DNA of 10,213 nt from an uncultured bacterium. Lineage in GTDB: Bacteria > Cyanobacteriota > Vampirovibrionia > Gastranaerophilales > Gastranaerophilaceae. Where the stretch lies: positions 1-10,213 of the forward strand of contig CALAWF010000015.1 in NCBI GenBank assembly GCA_937894665.1, in the 5' to 3' direction. Numbering within the stretch: the stretch's first letter is position 1; every line of letters begins with the position of its first letter. Under the pieces are notes generated by a model. That model was not told the origin of the DNA. It did not search any database and saw nothing but the letters and a program-made list of their open reading frames with translations. Positions 1 through 6,746 of this stretch are shown here, in pieces. The translations under genes were made by a program, and so were the position numbers.

Positions 1-226
1 TTACACAATCCATAGGCTTAAGATTTAACCCAGAAGTTTTAACAACAAAATCGCAATCCCCAGGAAGCAAACTTCCATCCGGCTGTTTTATCGCTCCACT
101 TAATGCGGGTTTATAGTATCCACAATTTAAACCTAAATCCCTAAACTTTTTAACCAGCAATCCTGAAACATAAGTTTTTCCAATATCAGTACCAGTTGCC
201 GTAATAAAAATTGATTTACAAACCAT
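1..226 (-). CDS. bioD: Dethiobiotin synthetase, N-terminal part (runs off the left edge)
   Basis: Only the first 75 codons are present; the gene continues beyond base 1. BioD closes the ureido ring of 7,8-diaminopelargonate with CO2 and ATP to give dethiobiotin, the step before biotin synthase, in the cytosol. The visible part has the family's nucleotide-binding loop, ITATGTDIGKT (residues 8-18), the KPALSG stretch (39-44) that matches the substrate-lysine region, and a DGSLLPGD segment typical of the Clostridium-like branch. The ATG at 224-226 is preceded by TTGGAGA at good spacing. It lies downstream of the TpsB gene on the same strand, but a hairpin separates them and leaves almost no room for a promoter after the hairpin. 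It may therefore be expressed by read-through or from a promoter overlapping the hairpin. The family call is firm. The rest of the protein cannot be judged. Confidence 0.9.
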   Translation of the reverse strand, partial: MVCKSIFITATGTDIGKTYVSGLLVKKFRDLGLNCGYYKPALSGAIKQPDGSLLPGDCDFVVKTSGLNLKPMDCV

Positions 227-243
227 AATAAAATCTCCAATAA

Positions 244-276
244 AATAGACGGTAGTTTAAAAACATACCGTCTATT
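244..276 (-). terminator. Hairpin terminator after the TpsB gene
   Basis: An 11-bp perfect inverted repeat, AATAGACGGTA (244-254) and TACCGTCTATT (266-276), with an 11-nt loop. It starts 27 nt past the TpsB stop codon. Read on the minus strand, the stem is followed by ATTTTATTGGAG, so only a modest U-tract is present. The next gene, bioD, begins 17 nt further on and its ribosome-binding site follows the stem directly. The element could therefore be leaky or act as an attenuator for bioD. Confidence 0.65.
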
Positions 277-302
277 ATTATATATCAAAAATAATTTACA
301 AA

Positions 303-2327
303 TTACAATGATGTAGCAGAACCATCTAACAAGTAATCATAGTGTCTGATATCATCATAGTTGTTAGGTCCATTATCCAACGGAGCAAGTTGTGGCTGCT
401 GCGGAGCCGGTTGAGGTTGAGCAGGAGCAGGTTGTGCTTTTGTTGAACGTTTGCTTAACAATGAATCAAAATCAGGTTCAAGTGTTAATTCAAAGTGGAA
501 TCTACCCATATGTCTATGTTGTTCATAAGCATTGTTAATCAATGGATAGCCCCAATATAAACGAGCACTTAAATCACCTGGCAATTGAACTCTTAAGCCC
601 ATACCTACAGAAGCTAAGAAGTAACTTCCTCCATAAATATCTTCACCAACAAACGGGAATACACCGGCAGTATCAGCAAATACAGCACCTTTTAAGTAAT
701 TACCAATAAAGTTACGAGTTTGACCTTCTTTATTAGTAATAGTTCTTGGCATTAGAGGGAACATCAATTCACCACTGAAGAAGTAACCGCTTTTACCAAT
801 CATTACACCTTCAGAATAACCTCTAACTGTTGCCAACCCACCTGTTTGGAATTGATCCAAATAAGGAATGTGTTTGTTGTTAGGAATAACTTGGTAACTA
901 CCTCTCAATTGACCGATTACACCGTGAGAGAAGTCATGCAATCTTAACAAACCGCCTGAATATTTAAAGTAACTTGACTCACTATCAAATATAGGGAATG
1001 CCATAGATGCGTTTTGATTCAAATACCAAATACCATATTTAGTATCTTTTCTCATATTCAAGCCAATATCCCAACTTGTTACTTGGTCAGTATCAGCGAT
1101 AGGGTCATAAGACAATCCTAACATATTTCCTAAGTTAGACCAACTTCTTGCACGTTTGTAATTCAAAGCGGTGAAAGTTTTTAATTCAAAACCTCTTGTT
1201 CTAACAATTGGTTGATCATAGTACAAGCTGTAAATATATGAATTACTTTTTAATCCCATCCAGCTATAAGGTCCGTTTTTAACATTAGCAAAAGTTGAAG
1301 AATAAGAAAAACCAATTCTACCATCTTTTTTGTTAATTGGATAGCTGTAATCAAAGAATGGGCTTATCGCACCTTTAGAGAAATATGTACCTAAAGACAT
1401 TTGATCTCTATGGTGGAATAAACTATCAGCAACGATAGCAGGACCACCTCTTAATTGACCGGTACTTCTACGACCTGCGTTATCCATCATACCAATCAAG
1501 TGGAATGGAAATGTTTCAGCGGCAGTCAATTCAATATCTGTTGTTCCAGGAGTTTGACCTGCTTTCAAGTTTGCAGATAAGTTAACTCCATCATGGTATC
1601 TGTTGAAATCCAATACATCTTTTTCTAAATCAACAATATCAAACAATTCACCTGATTTTTCAGGCATACGTTTTAAGATATATTTATCAGTTGTGTATTT
1701 GTTATTTACAACAGTAACTTCACCGATTTTACTTTCGATTAATTCAATTCTGATATTACCATTTGAAACTGTTTGCTCAGGAAGATATGCTCTAGCTGTA
1801 ACATATCCACGTTCAGAATATAATCTGTTCAAACCGTTAACGGCATTTTGAATATCAGACATAAACACGTTACGGCCAACATATTGACCGATAACGGAAT
1901 TAATTTCTTCTTTTGTAAGAATTTCTGATGGTGAAACTTCAATAGAGTTTACATATACACCCTTTGAACCCATTTCATCAACAGTTGCTTTCATCGCATC
2001 AGGAATACTTGTTTCAGGAGTTGCGTAATTTTTTACAGCAGAACCGCCTGTACCATAACGTTTTTGTTCATATTGATAATAATCACTATTGCTACGACGT
2101 TGGTTTTTATCATATCTCATCATGTCAGCATCGTGAATAGTTGCACCACCGACTTCGTGCATAATTTGAACTTCTCTAGAGTTATAGCCTGGTCCATTTG
2201 GAATTAAACCGGACTGAACACCTCCAGAAGCAATATCCGCCAAAACAGGAGAAGCAGTCAAAGCACAGAATGCAGTAGTGGCCAGCACTGCGTTCAATAA
2301 TCGATTAGTTTGGTTAACCTTTTTCAT
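303..2327 (-). CDS. Two-partner secretion outer-membrane transporter (TpsB; ShlB/FhaC/HecB family)
   Basis: 674-aa outer-membrane pore that exports a large partner protein (TpsA) from the periplasm. Residues 1-30 form a signal peptide (KK, a hydrophobic stretch, then SPVLA before D31). A polar linker (31-120) leads to two POTRA domains at about 124-200 and 201-270. The first ends with the typical YLPEQTVSNG...IELIESKIGEV pattern; the second ends with the 'AGQTPGTTDIEL' strand. The Omp85-type barrel spans about 275-613 and includes the hallmark VRGY at 501-504. A longer frame opens at 2408, but I chose the ATG at 2325-2327: it is preceded by AGAAGGTG and begins directly with the signal peptide, whereas the 27 upstream codons are Arg/Asn/Ile-rich leader. 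Oddly, the chain does not stop at the barrel's last strand. About 60 residues follow, including a Pro/Gln/Ala-rich tract (632-648). No TpsA partner is visible in this window, so the cargo is unknown. Confidence 0.9.
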   Translation of the reverse strand: MKKVNQTNRLLNAVLATTAFCALTASPVLADIASGGVQSGLIPNGPGYNSREVQIMHEVGGATIHDADMMRYDKNQRRSNSDYYQYEQKRYGTGGSAVKNYATPETSIPDAMKATVDEMGSKGVYVNSIEVSPSEILTKEEINSVIGQYVGRNVFMSDIQNAVNGLNRLYSERGYVTARAYLPEQTVSNGNIRIELIESKIGEVTVVNNKYTTDKYILKRMPEKSGELFDIVDLEKDVLDFNRYHDGVNLSANLKAGQTPGTTDIELTAAETFPFHLIGMMDNAGRRSTGQLRGGPAIVADSLFHHRDQMSLGTYFSKGAISPFFDYSYPINKKDGRIGFSYSSTFANVKNGPYSWMGLKSNSYIYSLYYDQPIVRTRGFELKTFTALNYKRARSWSNLGNMLGLSYDPIADTDQVTSWDIGLNMRKDTKYGIWYLNQNASMAFPIFDSESSYFKYSGGLLRLHDFSHGVIGQLRGSYQVIPNNKHIPYLDQFQTGGLATVRGYSEGVMIGKSGYFFSGELMFPLMPRTITNKEGQTRNFIGNYLKGAVFADTAGVFPFVGEDIYGGSYFLASVGMGLRVQLPGDLSARLYWGYPLINNAYEQHRHMGRFHFELTLEPDFDSLLSKRSTKAQPAPAQPQPAPQQPQLAPLDNGPNNYDDIRHYDYLLDGSATSL

Positions 2328-2359
2328 TGTCTTTTTACACCTTCTATTATTAATTATTA

Positions 2360-2390
2360 TATATCTAGTTATATATCTTCTATTATATCT
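2360..2390 (-). repeat. Three 12-bp-spaced direct repeats in the TpsB leader
   Basis: On the plus strand the 7-mer TATATCT occurs at 2360, 2372 and 2384, an exact 12-bp period; on the transcribed minus strand it reads AGATATA. The repeats lie 33-63 bp upstream of the TpsB start codon, between it and a possible -10 (TATACA, plus coordinates 2415-2420). The sequence is very AT-rich, so the pattern could be chance. The strict spacing, just over one helical turn, would also suit a cooperative protein-binding site. Confidence 0.4.
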
Positions 2391-2468
2391 TTTAAGATTA
2401 TTGTCCATCGACGATGTATAAATAAAAACCTTTTTTTAATTTTTGTTACAATATTTTACAAAAAAGCG

Positions 2469-2497
2469 TTGTTATCCCATCGCAATATTATTATACT
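2469..2497 (+). promoter_or_regulatory. Probable sigma-70-type promoter of the OmpH/Skp gene
   Basis: TTGTTA (2469-2474) and TATACT (2492-2497) are separated by an ideal 17 bp. This predicts a start near 2504 and a 5' leader of about 100 nt before the ATG at 2608. The leader contains the palindrome TGTTAACA (2573-2580). Confidence 0.55.
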
Positions 2498-2607
2498 AAA
2501 TTACGAAAATCATGTAAAGATGTAACAGAAAAAATAAACCAAATGGATTACTATACACATAAGAAAAATTTGTGTTAACATAAAAGTTGTTAAAAGGAGA
2601 AGTCAAT

Positions 2608-3063
2608 ATGAGAAAAAATTTAGGACTAATGGCAGCAACAATCGCAGTTGCAGGATGTTTATCTTTTGGCTCAGCTGCAATGGCAAAAGATTTTTCAGTA
2701 GCAATCGTTGATGTTCCTCAAGTTGTGAACGCATCAGCTCAAGTTCAAGCTCTAAAAAAAGACCAACAAGCTAAAGCAGAAGAAATTGTTAAATTTGTAG
2801 AAAAAGCAAGAAAAGATGTTGCTTCAATTACAGATGCAAACAAGAAAAAAGCCGCTGAAGAAAAATACAATAAAGAATTAATGGCTAAAAAAGAAAAGAT
2901 GGATCAAGATTATGCCGCAAGACTAAAGGCTCTTGATACTTCAATTTCTCAACAAATCAATGCGAAAGCAAAAGCTGACGGATACGATTTAGTTTTGAGC
3001 AAGGGTATTGTTCTATTCGGTGGAGAGGACATCACATCTGAAATTATCAAAATTGTTAAATAA
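2608..3063 (+). CDS. ompH: OmpH/Skp-family periplasmic chaperone
   Basis: 151-aa exported protein of the OmpH/Skp family, which in well-studied bacteria binds unfolded outer-membrane proteins in the periplasm. An N-terminal signal sequence is followed by the family's first strand 'FSVAIVDVPQVVNAS' (29-43). Next comes a long Lys/Glu/Ala-rich helical arm (about 50-110) that forms the coiled-coil tentacle in Skp. The C-terminal strand pattern 'YDLVLSKGIVLFGGEDIT' is also typical, and the length is usual. The start is the ATG at 2608: AAGGAGA sits at 2594-2600 with 7-nt spacing. An in-frame TTG at 2587 lies upstream of that site and is rejected. The signal sequence can be read two ways: signal peptidase I after AMA (residue 26), or a lipobox VAGC with Cys17. 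It stands alone, divergent from the TpsB gene, which is a likely type of client. Confidence 0.88.
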   Translation: MRKNLGLMAATIAVAGCLSFGSAAMAKDFSVAIVDVPQVVNASAQVQALKKDQQAKAEEIVKFVEKARKDVASITDANKKKAAEEKYNKELMAKKEKMDQDYAARLKALDTSISQQINAKAKADGYDLVLSKGIVLFGGEDITSEIIKIVK

Positions 3064-3080
3064 AAGAACACATACAGAAT

Positions 3081-3116
3081 TTAGAACCTTCGATTTTTAA
3101 TAATCGGGGGTTCTAA
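3081..3116. terminator. Shared hairpin terminator between ompH and nth
   Basis: The arms TTAGAACCTTCGATT (3081-3095) and AATCGGGGGTTCTAA (3102-3116) form a 15-bp stem that includes two U-G pairs in the plus-strand RNA, with a 6-nt loop. On the plus strand it is followed by TTTATTAATT, a fair U-tract after the ompH stop (3061-3063). It also lies just past the stop of the convergent nth gene (3132), so it may serve both, although in the minus-strand RNA two of the pairs become A-C mismatches. Confidence 0.8.
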
Positions 3117-3131
3117 TTTATTAATTAAAAC

Positions 3132-3767
3132 CTATTTACTTTTAACCCCAATTTTTTCACAATATTCTGAAATTGGACACTCACCACACTTTGGATTAAT
3201 AGGTTTACAAACATTTTGTCCATGTGTAACCAAAAGGGTATTTATAGGAATCCAATACTGTATAGGAAGTTTTTCCCGAAGTGCAAATTCTGTTTCTTCC
3301 GGAGTTTTCGTTTTGAGATAACCCAGACGATTAAAAATCCTATGAACATGAACATCAACACAAATTGCCGGCACTCCAAACCCCAAAGTCATAACAAGAT
3401 TAGCAGTTTTTCGTCCAACCCCTCGGAATTTACACAACTCATCAATACTATCCGGAACTTTCCCATCATATTTTTCAACAATAGCTTTAGAAAGTTCAAT
3501 AATTTGCCCTGCCTTGCTTTTGTAAAACCCGACAGGATAAATAGCTTTAGCCAAATCTTCCTCTTTTACATTCATCATCTCTTGAGGAGTTTTAGCAAGC
3601 TCTAACATTCGCAACGTCGCAGGGTAAGTTGTTCTATCGTTCGTTCTTAAACTCAATATACACGCAATCAAAACAAGGTATGGATTTTTAAAACCATCCA
3701 TAAGTTTTACAAAATCACTCTGAGGCTGTTTTGCCTCTTGTAGAATTTTTATAACTTCATCAATCAT
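3132..3767 (-). CDS. nth: Endonuclease III (DNA glycosylase/AP lyase)
   Basis: 211-aa base-excision repair enzyme that removes oxidised pyrimidines and cleaves at abasic sites. The helix-hairpin-helix reads FRGVGRKTAN, with the Schiff-base lysine at K120. The catalytic aspartate is D138 in 'CVDVHVHRIFNRLG'. The 4Fe-4S loop has C187-x6-C194-x2-C197-x5-C203. With the ATG at 3765-3767 these residues have the same numbers as in E. coli Nth, which supports this start over a TTG 18 nt upstream. Neither start has a clear ribosome-binding site. The ATG lies 7 nt past the stop of the XRE gene, so translation is probably coupled. It is the last gene of the minus-strand operon and ends near the shared hairpin. 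Confidence 0.95.
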   Translation of the reverse strand: MIDEVIKILQEAKQPQSDFVKLMDGFKNPYLVLIACILSLRTNDRTTYPATLRMLELAKTPQEMMNVKEEDLAKAIYPVGFYKSKAGQIIELSKAIVEKYDGKVPDSIDELCKFRGVGRKTANLVMTLGFGVPAICVDVHVHRIFNRLGYLKTKTPEETEFALREKLPIQYWIPINTLLVTHGQNVCKPINPKCGECPISEYCEKIGVKSK

Positions 3768-3774
3768 AAAATAA

Positions 3775-4092
3775 TTATATAACAAAGTTTTTTACATATT
3801 TATAAGTCAAAACAATTTGTTCCTCTGTCATTGAATCCAACATTTTGACTAAATCGTATTTTAATTCTGCAACAGGAGCAAGATGCGAAAATTCAAACAA
3901 GGTTTTAGGTTCAATATTAAAAACTTCTGCAAGTTTTGATATAACAGGTGCTTGAGGCATATTTTTACCAAGTTCAATTCGGCTCAAATGCTTGTCATCA
4001 ATCCCAAGTTTTTCTGCTAATTCAAATTGCGTCATTTTATATTTTTGCCGATATTCTCTAATCCGCTTTCCCAAAAGAACCTTTATATCCAT
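3775..4092 (-). CDS. Small XRE-family DNA-binding regulator
   Basis: 105-aa cytosolic protein with a Cro/C1-type helix-turn-helix at about residues 7-66. The pattern is clear: 'RIREYRQKYKMTQFELAEKL', then the recognition-helix region 'DDKHLSRIELGKNMP'. The remaining ~35 residues are helical and include 'LDSMTEEQIVLTYKYVKNF', a short tail that may serve dimerisation; there is no sensor domain. The ATG at 4090-4092 has AGAGGT at 7-nt spacing. It starts 28 nt after the lpxK stop and its own stop is 7 nt before nth, so it is co-transcribed with both. Its target is not evident. Control of its own operon is a reasonable guess but nothing in the sequence proves it. Confidence 0.85.
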   Translation of the reverse strand: MDIKVLLGKRIREYRQKYKMTQFELAEKLGIDDKHLSRIELGKNMPQAPVISKLAEVFNIEPKTLFEFSHLAPVAELKYDLVKMLDSMTEEQIVLTYKYVKNFVI

Positions 4093-4120
4093 AATTTTTA
4101 CCTCTTTGTGATAAGGATAA

Positions 4121-5140
4121 TTAACTCAACAACTCTTCAACATCAACTGTCGTTTTAAGTTTAAGAGCATAAATATTATCTCTATCAAAACGAGCTAATT
4201 TAACAGCATCTTTTTCAGTTGTAATAATACTTCCTGATATATCAACAATATCAATCGGTGCGTACTGATGATGATCATCAAATGTTACCTTTTTTACAAC
4301 TTCATAATCTGACAGAAAATCATAGAACTGTTGCGGTTGTCCAATTGCACACATTGCAGTAACAGCTAAACCTTCCATCAAACGTTGTCCGGACTTGATA
4401 TTATAAACATAATCAGGTTCTGTATAACAAACACTAGTAGGAAGAGTCAATCTTTTGTGCATAATTCTTGCAACTTTTTCAGCAATTTTATGATCACGAC
4501 TCTTACTTACTATTAAAAGTTTATCTATTCTATCTAAGGCTTCCGGACCTTCTCTCAACGGACCAGCAGGCAAAAGGTGTTCATTGCCGAAGCCTTTAAC
4601 GCTATCCATTAAAACAATATCTAAATCTCTATAAAGTTTACGATGCTGAAAACCATCATCTAGAATAATTTTTTCAATTCCAAATTTTTCAACAGCATAT
4701 TTTGCAGCCAAATATCTATTTCGGCATGTAAAAATATAACATCCAGGAGTCATTTCTGAAAGCATATAAGGTTCATCACCGGCTTGAATTGCATCAAAAT
4801 AAATATTCTGTCCATCAGAAATCATATTAACATTTTTATTATTCAGTTTTCCGCCATAACCACGAGAAACAATTGCAACTCTTTCACCCTTTGCAACCAG
4901 ATATTTTGCGATTTCAGCAACAACAGGAGTTTTGCCAACTCCTCCGGTTGTCATATTACCGACTGAAATAACGTATGCCGCAACTTTTTTCGGCTTTAGG
5001 ATTCCTTTGTCATATAAGAAATTTTTTATCCTACTACCCGCACCATAAAAATACGAACAGAACTTTAAAATTTCAAACAAAATACCTTGTGGATCTCTTG
5101 TATAATGAATTTGTGTAATTTTCGTTTTTAAATTTATCAT
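4121..5140 (-). CDS. lpxK: Tetraacyldisaccharide 4'-kinase (lipid A biosynthesis)
   Basis: 339-aa membrane-associated kinase that phosphorylates the 4' position of the tetraacyldisaccharide-1-phosphate to make lipid IVA, the sixth step of the Raetz pathway. Visible motifs are the P-loop GNMTTGGVGKTP (61-72), 'SRGYGGK' (92-98), 'GDEPYML' (121-127), the acidic 'LDDGFQHRK' (160-168), 'LLPAGPLREG' (189-198), 'FDDHHQY' (287-293) and 'TTEKDAVKL' (307-315). These match LpxK throughout, and the length is close to the usual ~330. The first ~45 residues contain the membrane-associating helix expected for the family. The ATG at 5138-5140 follows the mlaD stop after one base and has no ribosome-binding site, so it probably depends on termination-reinitiation. 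Its presence shows that the organism makes LPS-type lipid A. Confidence 0.96.
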   Translation of the reverse strand: MINLKTKITQIHYTRDPQGILFEILKFCSYFYGAGSRIKNFLYDKGILKPKKVAAYVISVGNMTTGGVGKTPVVAEIAKYLVAKGERVAIVSRGYGGKLNNKNVNMISDGQNIYFDAIQAGDEPYMLSEMTPGCYIFTCRNRYLAAKYAVEKFGIEKIILDDGFQHRKLYRDLDIVLMDSVKGFGNEHLLPAGPLREGPEALDRIDKLLIVSKSRDHKIAEKVARIMHKRLTLPTSVCYTEPDYVYNIKSGQRLMEGLAVTAMCAIGQPQQFYDFLSDYEVVKKVTFDDHHQYAPIDIVDISGSIITTEKDAVKLARFDRDNIYALKLKTTVDVEELLS

Positions 5141-5141
5141 A

Positions 5142-6509
5142 TTAGAACAACAATCTGAACAATAAGAATCTCTTGTTCAACTTATCTGAGAATTTTCTAA
5201 GGTTAGATGATGTTACAACCGTATCATCCACAATTTTCTTCAAATCAGATGCTTGATTTGGAGTTGCAGGATTTACACAATTAACGGTTTCTAATGTTGT
5301 AGAAACTTCAACCATAGCCTTATTTACATTTGTAATTGCATTTGTAAGTTGATTTTTCAACTTGTCATCTTTTGTCATAGAATTAACACTTGCACTGATT
5401 TGAGCAAGGTTATCAGCAATAATTTTCAAATTCCTACCGGTTTCTTCGGCATCAGCTGCATCCATAACTTTATTCAAATTACGAGATAAATGATCAACAG
5501 AATCAGCAGTTGACATTAACTTAGTCTTAAATTCTTTATCTCCAATAGTATTATTAACATTTGCTGAAAGTTTATTGAAATCATCTGTAGCTTGTTGAGT
5601 CATTGCTAACAATTGTTCAATATCACCTTTTGAAGAGTCTAACAAGTTATCAACTTTATCAAGAGTAACACTTGAACGAGACGTTAACGCATTCAAATTA
5701 GCGATAGTATATTTCAAATCAGCAATTGTATCATCTGAAAGAATATCATTAACCTTTTTATTTGTTTCAGTTAATGTTTCTGCTGCTTTGTACTGCCAAT
5801 CCATAAAGTCAGACAATCTCATAGGTTCAACAATTGTATATGGAGATTTTTGAGTCGGATAATACAACGGAGTATCATCAAGAGAAACCAATCTCAATTT
5901 ATGACTACCATCATAAGTTACAGCAGAACCTCTTAAAAATTCAGGTAAAATTAACCCAGGTAAATTTACAAAATAGTCAACTTTGTAAGCATAATTTGTT
6001 TTGATATAGTTTCTGTAGCTAGGTGGAATTGAATCTTTTGCAACAACATCAACACCTTTAATCAAACCAATATCATAATATTTCCCGCTCAATTTCATTT
6101 GAACAGCATCATTTTTATAAATCAAATCTCTGTTTACCATTGGAATATAAATTGTTTTTGTCTTTGGAGGAGTAATTTCCAAGAACAATTCACCAATCAA
6201 GCCAGATTGTTGGATAGAGAAAGACGATGCTCTAGGAATTTGAACATTTGGATCCGTAATAACAAATTTTACATTAACAAAACTATTCTCTCCATCAACA
6301 ATAGGAGTAATTTCCTCAACCTGACCAACTTTCAAACCCATGATTTGAACTCCGGCACCAGGTCTTAAACCATTAACATCCTTGAACTGAATTTCAATTC
6401 TTTTTGCAGATGAAAAAGCTCGTCCTTTTACCTTCAAAACAGTACCAACTAATAGCACAAGAGCTACTAATGTTAATAAACCAACTTTGAATGATGATGA
6501 AAATTTCAT
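5142..6509 (-). CDS. mlaD: MCE-domain phospholipid-transport protein (MlaD-like)
   Basis: 455-aa inner-membrane-anchored periplasmic protein, likely the substrate-binding part of an MlaFEDB-type ABC system that moves phospholipids between the membranes. One transmembrane helix (about 8-27) is followed by a single MCE domain (about 36-114) with 'FKDVNGLRPGAGVQIMGLKV' and 'GLIGELFLEI'. A middle region (115-235) is unassigned. A long helical, Ser/Thr/Asn/Asp-rich part (about 240-440) looks like extended coiled coil, as in long MCE proteins, and the chain ends with basic-hydrophobic 'RFLLFRLLF'. E. coli MlaD is only ~183 aa, so this is a long form. The ATG at 6507-6509 has AGAAAGG at good spacing. 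It heads the operon with lpxK. The ATPase and permease partners are not in this window. Confidence 0.88.
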   Translation of the reverse strand: MKFSSSFKVGLLTLVALVLLVGTVLKVKGRAFSSAKRIEIQFKDVNGLRPGAGVQIMGLKVGQVEEITPIVDGENSFVNVKFVITDPNVQIPRASSFSIQQSGLIGELFLEITPPKTKTIYIPMVNRDLIYKNDAVQMKLSGKYYDIGLIKGVDVVAKDSIPPSYRNYIKTNYAYKVDYFVNLPGLILPEFLRGSAVTYDGSHKLRLVSLDDTPLYYPTQKSPYTIVEPMRLSDFMDWQYKAAETLTETNKKVNDILSDDTIADLKYTIANLNALTSRSSVTLDKVDNLLDSSKGDIEQLLAMTQQATDDFNKLSANVNNTIGDKEFKTKLMSTADSVDHLSRNLNKVMDAADAEETGRNLKIIADNLAQISASVNSMTKDDKLKNQLTNAITNVNKAMVEVSTTLETVNCVNPATPNQASDLKKIVDDTVVTSSNLRKFSDKLNKRFLLFRLLF

Positions 6510-6539
6510 TATCTACCTTTCTCTAATATCGTTAATACA

Positions 6540-6569
6540 ATATTAGCAGAAACATAAAAAAACTGTAAA
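6540..6569 (-). promoter_or_regulatory. Probable promoter of the mlaD-lpxK-XRE-nth operon
   Basis: On the minus strand, TTTACA (plus coordinates 6564-6569) is followed after 18 bp by TAATAT (6540-6545). The -10 is preceded by TGC, an extended -10 feature. The predicted start near 6533 gives a short leader of about 24 nt before the mlaD ATG. Confidence 0.5.
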
Positions 6570-6593
6570 GGTCTTTGAGAATGCAATATTTTT

Positions 6594-6627
6594 AAAATCA
6601 TTCAAACGATTGATTTTTCTAAAATCA
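6594..6627. repeat. Alternating inverted repeat between divergent promoters
   Basis: AAAATCA (6594-6600), TGATTTT (6611-6617) and AAAATCA (6621-6627). The middle arm is the exact reverse complement of both outer arms, giving two mutually exclusive 7-bp hairpins with 10-nt and 3-nt loops. The element lies between the predicted mlaD promoter and the promoter of the 6747 gene, so an operator for a dimeric regulator is as plausible as an RNA role. The AT-rich background weakens the case. Confidence 0.35.
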
Positions 6628-6673
6628 GCTATATAAAACTTATTAAATGCCGTATAATTTGAATAGATTAATA

Positions 6674-6701
6674 TTGACTTTTCAAAAATAATCATTATAC
6701 C
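6674..6701 (+). promoter_or_regulatory. Probable promoter of the 6747-8648 gene pair
   Basis: TTGACT (6674-6679) and TATACC (6696-6701) are spaced by 16 bp, giving a start near 6708 and a leader of about 39 nt. The leader ends in a very strong ribosome-binding site, AAGGAGAT (6733-6740), 6 nt before the ATG. This suggests high expression. A second -10-like TATAAT at 6653-6658 lacks a good -35. Confidence 0.5.
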
Positions 6702-6746
6702 AAATACAGGTAGATAAAAAAACTATAAACAGAAGGAGATACCAAT

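Noticed and set aside
2328..2408. 27 extra N-terminal codons on the TpsB frame, starting at an ATG at 2408.
   Set aside because: They precede a clear ribosome-binding site and a complete signal peptide starting at 2327. The extra residues are Arg/Asn/Ile-rich and would bury the signal peptide.
2406..2416. Small palindrome CATCGACGATG in the TpsB control region.
   Set aside because: Only 5-bp arms; too short to support a named operator.
2440..2464. Inverted TTTTTGT ... ACAAAAA arms upstream of the ompH promoter.
   Set aside because: Seven bp of mostly A/T in an AT-rich spacer; likely chance.
2587..2607. In-frame TTG start for the OmpH/Skp gene.
   Set aside because: It lies upstream of and overlaps the AAGGAGA ribosome-binding site that serves the ATG at 2608.
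3768..3785. TTG start of nth overlapping the XRE gene.
   Set aside because: The ATG at 3767 gives catalytic and iron-sulfur residue numbers identical to E. coli Nth, and the upstream TTG has no ribosome-binding site.
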